Origin: Myxococcales bacterium
Lineage (GTDB): Bacteria; Myxococcota_A; Bradymonadia; UBA7976; UBA1532
Assembly (NCBI GenBank): GCA_020633435.1
Contig: JACKDP010000012.1
Coordinates: 81,651 to 145,650 of the forward strand
Direction: 5' to 3'
Length of the DNA: 64,000 bases
The notes beneath the pieces were generated by a model. The model worked only from the letters and a program-made list of their open reading frames with translations. It had not been told where the DNA came from and made no database searches. Shown here one piece after another: positions 26,119 to 34,771 of this stretch. The number at the start of each line of letters is the position of its first letter. Within the stretch, counting starts at the first letter, position 1. The position numbers and the translations under genes were made by a program.

Positions 26119-27063
26119 GTGCCCCGCAAGCTCCGCTTCGTCGACGACCGCTACCCCGTCCTGGGCGCCCGCAGCGGCCAGACGACCACCCTCTGGGAGA
26201 TCACGACGCCGGTGATCGACGGCCGCTACCTGCTGCGGCCCGATGACGACTGCATCGACATCATCCTCGGCGTCCTCGCCCAGGCCCAGCGCTGGTGGCG
26301 CTTCGATGTGTATGCCTTCCACGTCATGTCCACCCACTGGCACCTCGTCGCCGGCTTCGTCTCGCTGGGCCAGAAGGCTCGCGTCATGCGGTTCGTGAAC
26401 GGCGAGATCGCGAGGCGAATCAACCGGTTGCGTGGCCGCAGCGGCCCGCTCTTCCAGCGTCGCAACACCGCCATCCAGATCACGAGCGACGCCCACGCGC
26501 TGCAGCGGGTGAAGTACCTGATGTCCCAGGGCACCAAGGCGTTCGTCGTGCGGCACCCGGACGAAGACCCGTTCGCCAGCTCGACGCCGTGGCTGCTGCG
26601 CGGCCAGCCGCTGCGGGGCACGTGGTGGGGCGAGGACGGCCCGGTCGTTGGCGTCGTCGAGATGAGCCCGCTGCCCGGCCTGGCGCACCTGAGCCCGCAC
26701 CAGCAGCGCGACGTGATGTGGGAGATGGCCGACGCCATCGCGAAGGAAGAGCGGCCGAAGCGGAAGAAGGCGGGCCGCAAGCTGATGGGGGCCGAGCGGG
26801 CCAGGACCATCGACCCGTGGACGCGGAAGGCCCCGGAGCCCAAGACGCCGCCGCCGGTCATCCATGGCACGGCCGAGCAGGCCAGGGCATGGCGGGAGGC
26901 CTACGGGGAGGCGGAGAACGCCTACAAGGCGGCGACGGCGGCGTTCCGGGCGTGGCAGGCCGACGCGACGACGCCGATGCTGCGGTGGCCGCCGTGTACG
27001 TTGCCGCCGGCGTTCGCGTACGTGGAAGCCGAACCTGGGGGCGAGGCGCGGGCGGGGCCGTAG
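26119..27063 (+). CDS. Y1 (REP-associated) tyrosine transposase
   Basis: 314 residues. GTG 26119 is chosen because GGAGGT lies 7 bases upstream; the frame is open to an ATG at 26083. The HUH motif is MSTHWHLV near residue 75, preceded by FDVYAFHV as in RAYT/TnpA-REP proteins. The loop VNGEIARRINRLRGRSGPLFQRR is followed by HALQRVKYLMSQGTKA, which should contain the helix carrying the catalytic Tyr (KYLM). The C-terminal 120 residues are a charged extension (KRKKAGRKL). RAYTs are usually single-copy and tied to REP palindromes; palindromes are found on both sides here. Confidence 0.8.
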   Translation: MPRKLRFVDDRYPVLGARSGQTTTLWEITTPVIDGRYLLRPDDDCIDIILGVLAQAQRWWRFDVYAFHVMSTHWHLVAGFVSLGQKARVMRFVNGEIARRINRLRGRSGPLFQRRNTAIQITSDAHALQRVKYLMSQGTKAFVVRHPDEDPFASSTPWLLRGQPLRGTWWGEDGPVVGVVEMSPLPGLAHLSPHQQRDVMWEMADAIAKEERPKRKKAGRKLMGAERARTIDPWTRKAPEPKTPPPVIHGTAEQARAWREAYGEAENAYKAATAAFRAWQADATTPMLRWPPCTLPPAFAYVEAEPGGEARAGP

Positions 27064-27384
27064 GCGGGGGACTGAGCGCGCGGAGTCAGCAGCATCGGCG
27101 GGGCCGGAGGTGGGTGTGGTGTGCCCGCCGGACGGAGCTCTCCAGCGTCGCCCCCACCGGCGAGACCCACGATCCGCCTCCTCCCTCCCCCAAACCAGCC
27201 CGGCCCCGCCCAAGCCCCCCCACCCAGCCCCCCAAACCCACACCCCCAGCGCAAAGTTCCACCGTTTCCCAGAAGTGCCTGGCACCTCAACGAGGCTCCG
27301 CCCGGCTCCGACTTCAGCCCCGCTGTTGCGGTACACGCGCCCTCCCGGGTGCCTGGCACCTTGGGATGGGCGCCTTCGGAGGGC
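27064..27384. other. Intergenic region with two REP-like palindromes
   Basis: About 320 bp between the transposase and the Lnt-like gene. The middle is C-rich and of low complexity with no plausible ORF. Two copies of the palindrome GTGCCTGGCAC are at 27275-27285 and 27349-27359, 74 bp apart. Confidence 0.6.
27274..27360. repeat. Pair of GTGCCTGGCAC palindromes
   Basis: AGTGCCTGGCACC (27274-27286) and GGTGCCTGGCACC (27348-27360) are near-identical palindromes in direct array downstream of the Y1 transposase, as expected of REP sequences mobilised by such enzymes. A third GGTGCCTGGCACC lies inside the FG-GAP gene at 60836-60848. Confidence 0.6.
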
Positions 27385-29280
27385 TCACTCCGGGCGCAGG
27401 CGGGACCACTCGACGGGCACGAGCACCGGGCCGAGGCCGGGGGCGTCGACGCCGACCTGGGCGGGGGTGCGGCGCGCGAGGTGCCGCCAGAGCGTGCGGG
27501 TGTCCATCGCGGTCACCTCCGCCGCGGCTGCGGCCAGCGCTTCGGCGACGGGTCGCCCGCGCAGCAGGCGGCCCACCCCCGTGACGGCCGCAGCGCGACG
27601 CTCGGCGGGGCCTTCTTCAAAGAATTCAGGTCCATAGACGAGGCCGGTGGTGGGCACCAGGCCGGCCGACGCCACGACCAGGGCGTCGTCGCCGAGGGCC
27701 GTGAGCAGCAGCGTCGAGGCGCCGTAGCAGGTGTCGACGACCACGAGGTCGGGCTGGAAGCAGCGCACGGCGTCGGCCACCACGTCGGGTGGCTTGCCCA
27801 GCCACGCCGGCGCTTCGCCGTGGCCCGCCAGGATGACCGTCTGGCGGCGCTCGCCCGGGCAGGTGAAGTCCTCGATGGGGTGCCAGGTGCACCGGCCCGC
27901 GGGGCAGCGCGTGCGCAGCGCCGGGCTCGCCCGGCTGTAGAGCACGGCCGTCGTGGGGGACCCGACGACGAGGGGGTGGTCGCGCGGGCCGCGGGCTTCG
28001 TCCCAGAGCAGCATCCCGGGCGCCCCCGGCCCCGCCCGGGCCAGCACCTGCCCGTCGGCGGCGACGAAGGCCGCCTCGCCATCGAGCGAGGCGCGGACGG
28101 AGGGGAGGCCGAACTCCACCGAGCGCAGGACCTGGATGGCCAGGAGCTGCCGCCGGGCCACGGGCGTGGGCATCATGCCGTCGCGCGCCACGATGGCGAT
28201 GGCGCTGGCTCCCTCCGCGGCCGCTTCGGCCACCAGCTCCCGGCTCATGAGCTCGCCGCAGATCAGGGCGCCGACCGCCCGGCCCCCAGCCGTCAGGACG
28301 GGGGAACGCCGGCCGGGCACCAGCGAGCCGCCGCCGAAGTTCAGGAAGGGGCGCTCCGACAAGGGGAAGAGCAGGACCTTGGCGCGAGAGGCGAGGACCG
28401 TCCCCGCCGGGTCCACGGCGAGCACCTGGTTCTGCCGGCGACCGTCGCCCCGGCGCGTGACGAGGCCCAGCAGGTGATGCGTGGGCAGCAGGCCCGGTAC
28501 CGTCGCGCCGGGGGTGGTGCCCTCCCCCAGCAGCGGGTGCAGCTCGAGGGCCTCTTCGGGCCAGAGCAGCAGGTCGACGTCCTCGCCGGCCGGCACCGCG
28601 GCGGGCAGCTCCAGCGTAGAGCGCAGGTGCAGCGCCGCCACCCCGCTCAGGGCCTCGGTGCGGGGCGCGAGCGACGGCAGCAGCCAGCCCACCAGCACCA
28701 CCGCGGGGGCCGGGAGCAGCCACCGCCAGCGCTGGTGGAGGACGGCGTGGCCCAGCAGGGCGGCGGCGTACAGCCCGAGCAGCGTCGTCGGCCACCAGCC
28801 GAGGTGGCCCAGCAGGCGGAGCATCGGCCCCACGGCCCACTGGCTCACCAACCACTCGTCGAGGCGCACGGGGACGACGTACCGGAACCGAAGGAGCTCG
28901 GCCGCCCCCCACGCGAGGGGGAGCCACACCGCCACCGGCAGGCGGCGCCTGAACACCAGAAAACCCAGGAAGATCGCGAGGATGAAGCAGCTCGACCAGA
29001 CCATGATCTGGCCGGCATACAGCCCCGCGGCGGCGAGCCCGGCCACGTCGAACTGCGCGCGGTTGAGCAGGGCGAGGTAGGGATGCGCCAGCGCGCACGC
29101 GAGCAGCCGGGAGCCGGTCAGCCCGAGCAGGGCGTCCCACCACGACGGCGCGGTGGCGAGGGCCACGGTGTAGCCGGCGACCGCCAGCCAGGCCAGCGGC
29201 GCGAGGGACGGGTGCAGGCCGGCCGCCCCGAAGAGGAGCGCGCAGCCCACCCAGAGCGCGAGGCGCCGGCCCCTCTGCAC
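27385..29280 (-). CDS. Lnt-like acyltransferase with added His/Cys-dyad domain
   Basis: 631 residues from a GTG. Residues 1-200 hold about seven membrane segments. Residues 230-420 are a nitrilase-type domain with the triad expected for apolipoprotein N-acyltransferase: E242 in LLLWPEEA, K301 in RAKVLLFPLSE and C341 in GALICGE (canonical ICYE). Lnt adds the third acyl chain to lipoproteins in the inner membrane. The usual protein ends after this domain. Here about 200 more residues follow with TVILAGHGE (H487) and LVVVDTCYGAS (C518), the spacing and context of a caspase/gingipain-like dyad. The fusion is unusual; Lnt activity itself may be changed. Confidence 0.7.
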   Translation of the reverse strand: MQRGRRLALWVGCALLFGAAGLHPSLAPLAWLAVAGYTVALATAPSWWDALLGLTGSRLLACALAHPYLALLNRAQFDVAGLAAAGLYAGQIMVWSSCFILAIFLGFLVFRRRLPVAVWLPLAWGAAELLRFRYVVPVRLDEWLVSQWAVGPMLRLLGHLGWWPTTLLGLYAAALLGHAVLHQRWRWLLPAPAVVLVGWLLPSLAPRTEALSGVAALHLRSTLELPAAVPAGEDVDLLLWPEEALELHPLLGEGTTPGATVPGLLPTHHLLGLVTRRGDGRRQNQVLAVDPAGTVLASRAKVLLFPLSERPFLNFGGGSLVPGRRSPVLTAGGRAVGALICGELMSRELVAEAAAEGASAIAIVARDGMMPTPVARRQLLAIQVLRSVEFGLPSVRASLDGEAAFVAADGQVLARAGPGAPGMLLWDEARGPRDHPLVVGSPTTAVLYSRASPALRTRCPAGRCTWHPIEDFTCPGERRQTVILAGHGEAPAWLGKPPDVVADAVRCFQPDLVVVDTCYGASTLLLTALGDDALVVASAGLVPTTGLVYGPEFFEEGPAERRAAAVTGVGRLLRGRPVAEALAAAAAEVTAMDTRTLWRHLARRTPAQVGVDAPGLGPVLVPVEWSRLRPE

Positions 29281-29359
29281 CTAGGCGGCCAGGCAGGCGG
29301 CCGGGGGCCAGATGCCTGGTCGCGCCCGCGATGGGATGGGAGGGCTCGGCAGCATCCAG

Positions 29360-30124
29360 CTAGGGCGCCTCGCAGAGGCTGCAGGCCGCGCCCTTCCCGG
29401 ACGCCTGGCACGCGATGCAGTCGCAGAGATCCGCGAAGGCGCGGCAGATGGGATCGCCGGGCGAGCTGGGCGAGTCGACCGCCTTCGGGCCACTCAGCTC
29501 ACCAATCCCTCGAGCATCGGGGGCCAGTCGCTGAGCCGCCGCGTAGGCCAGCATCAGGCTGAAGTTCGAGGTCGAGGTGAACTGGTTGTACTCCTGCAGG
29601 AGCTGCCACGCGGCGTAGCCATCTTCGGCGTGCTCGAACAGGGCGTCGTCGACGTCCTCTTCGAAGAGCGACGTCACCACGTCGTAGGAGCCGTCGGGGT
29701 TCCCGAACAGGAACACCCCGCCCTCCATGTCACCGATGACCAGCGCGTTGTCTTCCGGCTCGTAGTGCATCACGCGCTCCTCGTCGGTCTCCAGGTCGAC
29801 CGTCAGCAGCGTCTGGCGACCGCCGTTCGCCACCGTGTCGAAGCTGAGGAGCATCAGCACCGCGCGCTTGCCCTGGCCCTCGATCTCGACCACCGCCTCG
29901 CCATCCAGCTCGATGCTGCCGTCGGGGGCGTACTCGATGCTCTCGCCGAGCTCCTCCAGCCCCGTCACCTTCGCGCCCAGCGTGAGGCTCTCGAAGTAGG
30001 TACCGCCGGTGTCGAGCTTGTCGGTGACGGGCGGGACGGCCGCGTCAGCGGCGGACTCATCGGCGCCGTCATCACACCCCAGCGCCATCAGCGCGAGCAC
30101 GCTCGCAGACAGAAGACTCTTCAA
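29360..30124 (-). CDS. Lipoprotein with acidic body and Cys-rich tail
   Basis: 254 residues. The only start that precedes the lipoprotein signal is a TTG at 30124 (TTG AAG AGT) with GGGGGAG just upstream; the signal is LLSASVLALMALGC. A short Asp/Ala linker is followed by a beta-rich domain with alternating charged residues (RQTLLTVDLETDEERVMHYE, NALVIGDMEGGVFLFGN) and a helical part. The tail has six Cys in 22 residues (CRAFADLCDCIACQA, then CSLC), possibly a small metal or disulphide knot. Family not recognised. Confidence 0.65.
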   Translation of the reverse strand: MKSLLSASVLALMALGCDDGADESAADAAVPPVTDKLDTGGTYFESLTLGAKVTGLEELGESIEYAPDGSIELDGEAVVEIEGQGKRAVLMLLSFDTVANGGRQTLLTVDLETDEERVMHYEPEDNALVIGDMEGGVFLFGNPDGSYDVVTSLFEEDVDDALFEHAEDGYAAWQLLQEYNQFTSTSNFSLMLAYAAAQRLAPDARGIGELSGPKAVDSPSSPGDPICRAFADLCDCIACQASGKGAACSLCEAP

Positions 30125-30212
30125 CGCTCCCCCGTTCTGAGCGCCTCCAGCACGCTCGCAGGGATCACAGTGCAGGCCGACGGCTGGCATGTCCAGCCCT
30201 GGGAGGCCACGC

Positions 30213-30935
30213 TCAAGGCCGGACGACGACGAGCGCGATGTTGTCCTGGCCACCCGGGTGGCCCCGCACGCCGTTGAGGGCGCGGGCCGTGAGGCGCCGG
30301 GCGTAGAGCAGCGGGTCAGCGCCGTGCAGCTCCACCAGGTCGTCGGCCCCCACCGAGGTGCGCGGCCGGCCGTAGTGGCACTCATCGATGCCATCGGTGA
30401 AGAGCAGCAAGAGTCCGCCGGGAGGCACCGCCACCTCGAAGGGTCGGCCCGTGGCGAGCTCGTCGGGGCGGCCGGGGTGCACGTAGCGGCGGTCGCGCCG
30501 GTTCTGCCAGGTGGCAGCGTCGGGCGTGACGACGACGCAGCTCGAGTCGCCGAAGCCGACGCCGCGGCCGTGGCTGCCCTCCATGATCACGACGAGCAGC
30601 GTCGTCTCAGACGGGCTGCCCAGGTGGGGTTCGGGGGTGGCCGCTGCCAGCCAGGCCCCCGGATCGGCCGGCAGCGTCGGCACCGCGGCCAGGGCCGTCA
30701 GCAGCGCGTGGCTGGCCTCGACCCCGAAGTGGGCGTCCGCGACCGCGAGGCCCAGCCGCCCCCCGTCCACCACCACCAAGAGCGCGTCTTCATTGGAGAA
30801 TTCCCCTTTGGAACCCATCGAGGGTGACAAAGGATCGGCCCCCGCGGTGAGCGCGGTGGCCACGCCCGGCGCCGGGGCCTCCAGCGTGACCTGCCCGAAG
30901 CGCCCGTGGTCGCGGCCGAGGCGCAGGTGGACCAT
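30213..30935 (-). CDS. PP2C-like Ser/Thr phosphatase
   Basis: 240 residues. ATG 30935 shares one base with the stop of the acyl-CoA dehydrogenase gene. Metal-site motifs of the PPM/PP2C fold are visible: SNEDALLVV, VADAHFG (canonical VADGMGG), LFTDGIDE (canonical SDG) and the terminal GGQDNIALVVV (canonical DN-T/I). The replacement of DGMGG by DAHFG is non-standard, as one metal-contact Gly is changed, but the Asp ligands are kept. It should dephosphorylate Ser/Thr-phosphorylated proteins in the cytoplasm. No kinase gene is adjacent. Confidence 0.75.
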   Translation of the reverse strand: MVHLRLGRDHGRFGQVTLEAPAPGVATALTAGADPLSPSMGSKGEFSNEDALLVVVDGGRLGLAVADAHFGVEASHALLTALAAVPTLPADPGAWLAAATPEPHLGSPSETTLLVVIMEGSHGRGVGFGDSSCVVVTPDAATWQNRRDRRYVHPGRPDELATGRPFEVAVPPGGLLLLFTDGIDECHYGRPRTSVGADDLVELHGADPLLYARRLTARALNGVRGHPGGQDNIALVVVRP

Positions 30936-32716
30936 CAGAACGCCTCGTCGGGCAGCTCCATGAGGTCCAGGCTGCTCTGCTCGACGAGCTTGCGGGTGAG
31001 CGTCAGGGTGGGCAGCACCTCGCGGCAGAACCACCGCGCCGTGGCGATCTTGCCCATGTAGTAGTTCACGTCGTCGCCCTTGGCGGCGGGCAGCTTCTCG
31101 GCGGCGATGGCGGCGTGGCGCACCATCAGCCAGCCGATGACCAGCTCGGCCAGGGCGTTGAGGACGCGGTTGCCCTGGAAGCCGGCGTGGTAGGGCGACT
31201 TCCCGACGAGGCCCATCAGCGTCATCAGCATGCTCTGCATGTCACCGAGCGCGCGGGCGAGCGAGGCCCGGGCGTCCGCGAGGCCCTCGCCGCCCGTGCC
31301 GGCCTCCACCGTCGCCTGGATCTGGCCCAGCAGGCCCCGCAGCGTCGTGCCGCCGTCGCGCGCGATCTTGCGGAAGAGCAGGTCGAGGCTCTGGATGTGC
31401 GTCGTGCCCTCGTAGATCGTGTCGATCTTCTGGTCGCGCAGGTACTGCTCGATGGGGTGGTCCTGCACGTAGCCGGAGCCGCCGAAGACCTGCAGCGCCG
31501 TGCCCAGCAGCTCGAAGCCCTTGTCGGAGCAGTAGCCCTTCACCAGCGGCAGCATGAGGTCGAGGAGCTTCGCGGCCTTGCCGTCGGCGTTCTTCTCGTC
31601 CTGCTGCTCGGCCAGATCGGCGGCGTAGTAGCACAGCGCGCGCATGCCCTGGGCGTGGGCCTTCAGGCGCATGAGCATGCGGCGCACGTCGGGGTGGCGG
31701 ATGATGGCGACGCGGGGCGACTTCTTGTCCATCGCCTTGGCCAGATCCGGCCCCTGCACCCGCTCCTTGGCGTAGGCCAGGGCGTTGAGGTAGGCCGTCG
31801 ACACCGTCGACATCGACTTGAAGCCGATGGCCATCCGGGCGCCCTCGATGACGCGGAACATCTGGCGGATGCCGTCGTGCTTCTCGCCCACGAGCAGGCC
31901 GCGGCAGGGGGTGTCCCCGCCGTACTCCATCTCGCACGTCACCGAGCCCTTGATGCCCATCTTCTTCTCAAGGCCGATGCACTTCATGCCGTTGCGCTCG
32001 CCCAGGGACCCATCCGGGTTCACCCAGAACTTGGGCACGATGAACATCGACAGGCCCTTGGTGCCGGGCTTCGCGCCCTCGGGGCGGGCCAGCACCAGGT
32101 GCACGATGTTCTCCGGCATGTCGTAGTCGCCGTTCGTGATGAACCGCTTGACCCCGGAGATCTCCCACACGTCGCCCTCGACGTGGCGCGCCGTGGTCCG
32201 CGCCTGGCCCACGTCGCTGCCGGCCTCGGGCTCCGTCAGCACCATGGCCGCGCCCCACCGGCGATCGACGTAGCGGGGGAAGTACAGATCGCGCTGGGCC
32301 TGCGTGCCCTCCTCGCCGATCACCCCCGAGATGAAGGTGTCGAACACATAGAAGCCCGCGGAGGCGTTGGCCCCCACCACCAGCTCGAACGCGGCCCAGG
32401 CCACCGAGAGCGGGGCGCCGAAGCCGCCCAGGTCTTCGCGCAGCGCGAGCCGGTGCCAGTCCCCGTCCTGCCACGCCTTGATGGACTTCTTGAGCCCCGC
32501 GGGCAGCACCGGCGTGCCGTCCGGGCCCTGCTTGGGGTACTCGCGATCCGCCTCGACGAAGCTCGCCGCGATCTCGTTGCGGGCCAGCTTGTCCACCGTC
32601 GAGAGCACCTCGCGGATGCTCCCCTCGTCCATGCTGCCCCGCGTGGAGTCGAGGAACTCGAAGAGGTTGAACGTGACGTCGCGAAGGTCGCTCTTGAAGT
32701 GGCTCTGCGTGCTCAT
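30935..32716 (-). CDS. Acyl-CoA dehydrogenase
   Basis: 593 residues, cytoplasmic, FAD-dependent. Motifs of the family appear in order: MVLTEPEAGSDVG near residue 160, WEISGVKRFITNGDYD near 190, RMAIGFKSMSTVSTAYLNAL near 300, and LQVFGGSGYVQDHPIEQYLRD with IYEGTTHIQSLDL near 420-450. The N-terminal extension (HFKSDLRDVTFNLFE) and the long C-terminus identify the longer type of about 600 residues, close to proteins named FadE5 or DmdC-like in other groups. It catalyses alpha,beta-dehydrogenation of an acyl-CoA; chain length cannot be told. Confidence 0.92.
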   Translation of the reverse strand: MSTQSHFKSDLRDVTFNLFEFLDSTRGSMDEGSIREVLSTVDKLARNEIAASFVEADREYPKQGPDGTPVLPAGLKKSIKAWQDGDWHRLALREDLGGFGAPLSVAWAAFELVVGANASAGFYVFDTFISGVIGEEGTQAQRDLYFPRYVDRRWGAAMVLTEPEAGSDVGQARTTARHVEGDVWEISGVKRFITNGDYDMPENIVHLVLARPEGAKPGTKGLSMFIVPKFWVNPDGSLGERNGMKCIGLEKKMGIKGSVTCEMEYGGDTPCRGLLVGEKHDGIRQMFRVIEGARMAIGFKSMSTVSTAYLNALAYAKERVQGPDLAKAMDKKSPRVAIIRHPDVRRMLMRLKAHAQGMRALCYYAADLAEQQDEKNADGKAAKLLDLMLPLVKGYCSDKGFELLGTALQVFGGSGYVQDHPIEQYLRDQKIDTIYEGTTHIQSLDLLFRKIARDGGTTLRGLLGQIQATVEAGTGGEGLADARASLARALGDMQSMLMTLMGLVGKSPYHAGFQGNRVLNALAELVIGWLMVRHAAIAAEKLPAAKGDDVNYYMGKIATARWFCREVLPTLTLTRKLVEQSSLDLMELPDEAF

Positions 32717-32806
32717 GGGATCTCCCGGGCCCGGCCCGTCATCGCGGAAGCGGGCACCCTAGCAGCAAAGGCGGTCGGGATCAGCGGGAACCGGCGCCAG
32801 GGGCGG

Positions 32807-34771
32807 TCAGTCGGGGAAGTCGGCGGGGTTGCGGGCGGCCACGAAGTCGGCCAGGGAGTCCCCCAGGGCGTTGAAGCGCTGGATCATGCGCAGGTCGCGG
32901 TCGGCCGGGCCCGTGATGTTGCCGATGCGGGTGCGCAGCGTGAGCAGCGTCAGCAGCTCCGCCTCGGCGGCGGGGGTCGTCGCGGCGGCCTGCTCGGCGG
33001 CCGTGGCCTGCGCGATGAGCGCGCTCGCGCTGGCGTCGTCGGTCGGCGCCCGGTCCATGCACTGCGCCAGCTTGCGCACCACGCCCTCCGAGAGCGCCAT
33101 GTCGATCTGCGTGACCGGCGCGGTGGCCGCGTTGCCCGTGGTGGGATCGATGGCGGACCGCTCGTGGATGGTCATCTTCTCGACCTTCGACCAGAACGGC
33201 AGCGCGTCGGAGAAGTGGTGGGCCGCCCCGGAGCCGAACTCCCGCCGCAGGTTCACGGTGTTCCACTGCTGGGGGTTGGCGTAGACGCGCTGGAAGAGCG
33301 AGTGCAGGTTCAGGCCCACCGTCCAGGCCTGCCGGAACGTCTCCTGGCAGGTGCGGATGGCCTGCTCGCGCGGGGTGAGCGCGGGCGCCGTGACGCCACC
33401 GCTCGTGGTGCCGGCCGGCACGAAGGCCTGCCCGGCGTAGTCCCCCGGCAGGCTGAAGATGCGGCGCGGGACGACCTCGTAGTGGGCCGCGTTGTTGAGC
33501 TTCACGCTCGCCTCGAGCTGGGTGAACGCGGGCGTGCCGATGTAGCCGAAGTCGTCCACGCTGCCGTTCCCGGCGTGCATCGACTCGTGCAGCATCGTCA
33601 CGATGTTCTCGTGCTCGCCCGGGTTGTCGATCACGTCGGGGGCCAGGGAGATCTGGTTGGGGCCCGTGAGGCCACCCAGGCTGACCTCGGCGTTGTACCC
33701 GGAGCGGTCGGTCACGACCTTGTTCTGCCGGTGCAGCGTGTTCATCCGCCGCTTCGCCGCGGTGTACCGGGCGCGGGCGGTGTTCACATGGCCGCGCCCG
33801 AAGACCTGCTCCAGATCGGCCCGCCGCCCCGGCGCAAGCACTTGATCAAACAGCGAATTCGCGTTGGTGACCAGGGTGGTGATGTTGGCCGCGTCGGCCG
33901 TCGCCGGGCGCGGCCCGCTGTCGATGAGCGCCGGATCCCCCAGCTCGGCCCGCGGGAAGGTGGCCCGCATGGCCCCCGCGACGCGCAGCAGCTGCTCGCG
34001 GGGCGAGAGCCCGCTGAGGAACCGCAGCTTCTCCCAGAAGTCGGCGCCCGTGGCGTCGGCGACCAGGCGCTCCACCACCCGCAGCCGCTGCGCGTCGTCG
34101 AGCGTGCCGATGGACCGCTCCAGCACCCGCGTGAGGCCGGCGAGGTGCGCCGCCTCATCCGGGCCGCCGCCGGGCAGCACCGCGTTGAGCTCCGACTCGC
34201 CGGGGATGCGCCGCCGCTGCACCGCCCCCCCGGCGGCCGCCGCGGTCTGCTGGGCCCGGACCGCCGGCCCGACGAGGCTGCCGAGCAGCCCCTCGACCGC
34301 CTCGCCCTGCACCACCGCCGCCGCGACCTGGTCGGCCTGCTGCTCCAGCGCGTCGCCATCGCCCCCGTCGAGGCCCGCCGGCGCCATGCCGGCCCGCTGC
34401 TGCAGGACGTGGGTCGCCTCGTGCGCCGCCGTGAAGAGGTCGGGCGCGCCCGCGAACGCCACCTGCTCGCCCTGGGTGTACGCGACGGCCCCCAGCTCGG
34501 CGGCCGCGGCCTGCGCCGGCCCGCCCACCGTCGCCTGGACGCCCGCCAGGTCGTGCTCTCCGAAGGCCGCCTGCAGGGCCGCGCCGTGGGGGAGCGCCGC
34601 CCCGCCGCCGAGGCCGGCCTGCGCCGTCGCCGCCGGATCACCCTGCACCTCGCGGCTCGCGGCCGCCCGCGCCAGCGTCGCCTGGACGGCGGGGACGCCG
34701 CCGCCCTGGGCCTGCTCGGGGGAGGCGACCGCCGGCTGGACGGCCGGGGCCTGGGCAAGCGCCTCGCTCAT
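32807..34771 (-). CDS. DUF4157 (eCIS-core type) protein with second HExxH
   Basis: 654 residues. Near residues 55-160 lies the DUF4157 core: PHGAALQAAFG, ELGAVAYTQGEQVAFAG and HEATHVLQQRAG (H117-E-A-T-H121), a zincin-like motif found in proteins linked to extracellular contractile injection systems and to other secreted proteins. About 280 residues on is a second HESMHAG (H395), in TMLHESMHAGNGSVDD, which itself looks like a protease site. The start overlaps the upstream gene by 4 bp (ATGA), so the two products are made together. There is no signal peptide. No contractile sheath, tube or baseplate gene is in the window, so an injection-system role is unproven. Confidence 0.75.
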   Translation of the reverse strand: MSEALAQAPAVQPAVASPEQAQGGGVPAVQATLARAAASREVQGDPAATAQAGLGGGAALPHGAALQAAFGEHDLAGVQATVGGPAQAAAAELGAVAYTQGEQVAFAGAPDLFTAAHEATHVLQQRAGMAPAGLDGGDGDALEQQADQVAAAVVQGEAVEGLLGSLVGPAVRAQQTAAAAGGAVQRRRIPGESELNAVLPGGGPDEAAHLAGLTRVLERSIGTLDDAQRLRVVERLVADATGADFWEKLRFLSGLSPREQLLRVAGAMRATFPRAELGDPALIDSGPRPATADAANITTLVTNANSLFDQVLAPGRRADLEQVFGRGHVNTARARYTAAKRRMNTLHRQNKVVTDRSGYNAEVSLGGLTGPNQISLAPDVIDNPGEHENIVTMLHESMHAGNGSVDDFGYIGTPAFTQLEASVKLNNAAHYEVVPRRIFSLPGDYAGQAFVPAGTTSGGVTAPALTPREQAIRTCQETFRQAWTVGLNLHSLFQRVYANPQQWNTVNLRREFGSGAAHHFSDALPFWSKVEKMTIHERSAIDPTTGNAATAPVTQIDMALSEGVVRKLAQCMDRAPTDDASASALIAQATAAEQAAATTPAAEAELLTLLTLRTRIGNITGPADRDLRMIQRFNALGDSLADFVAARNPADFPD

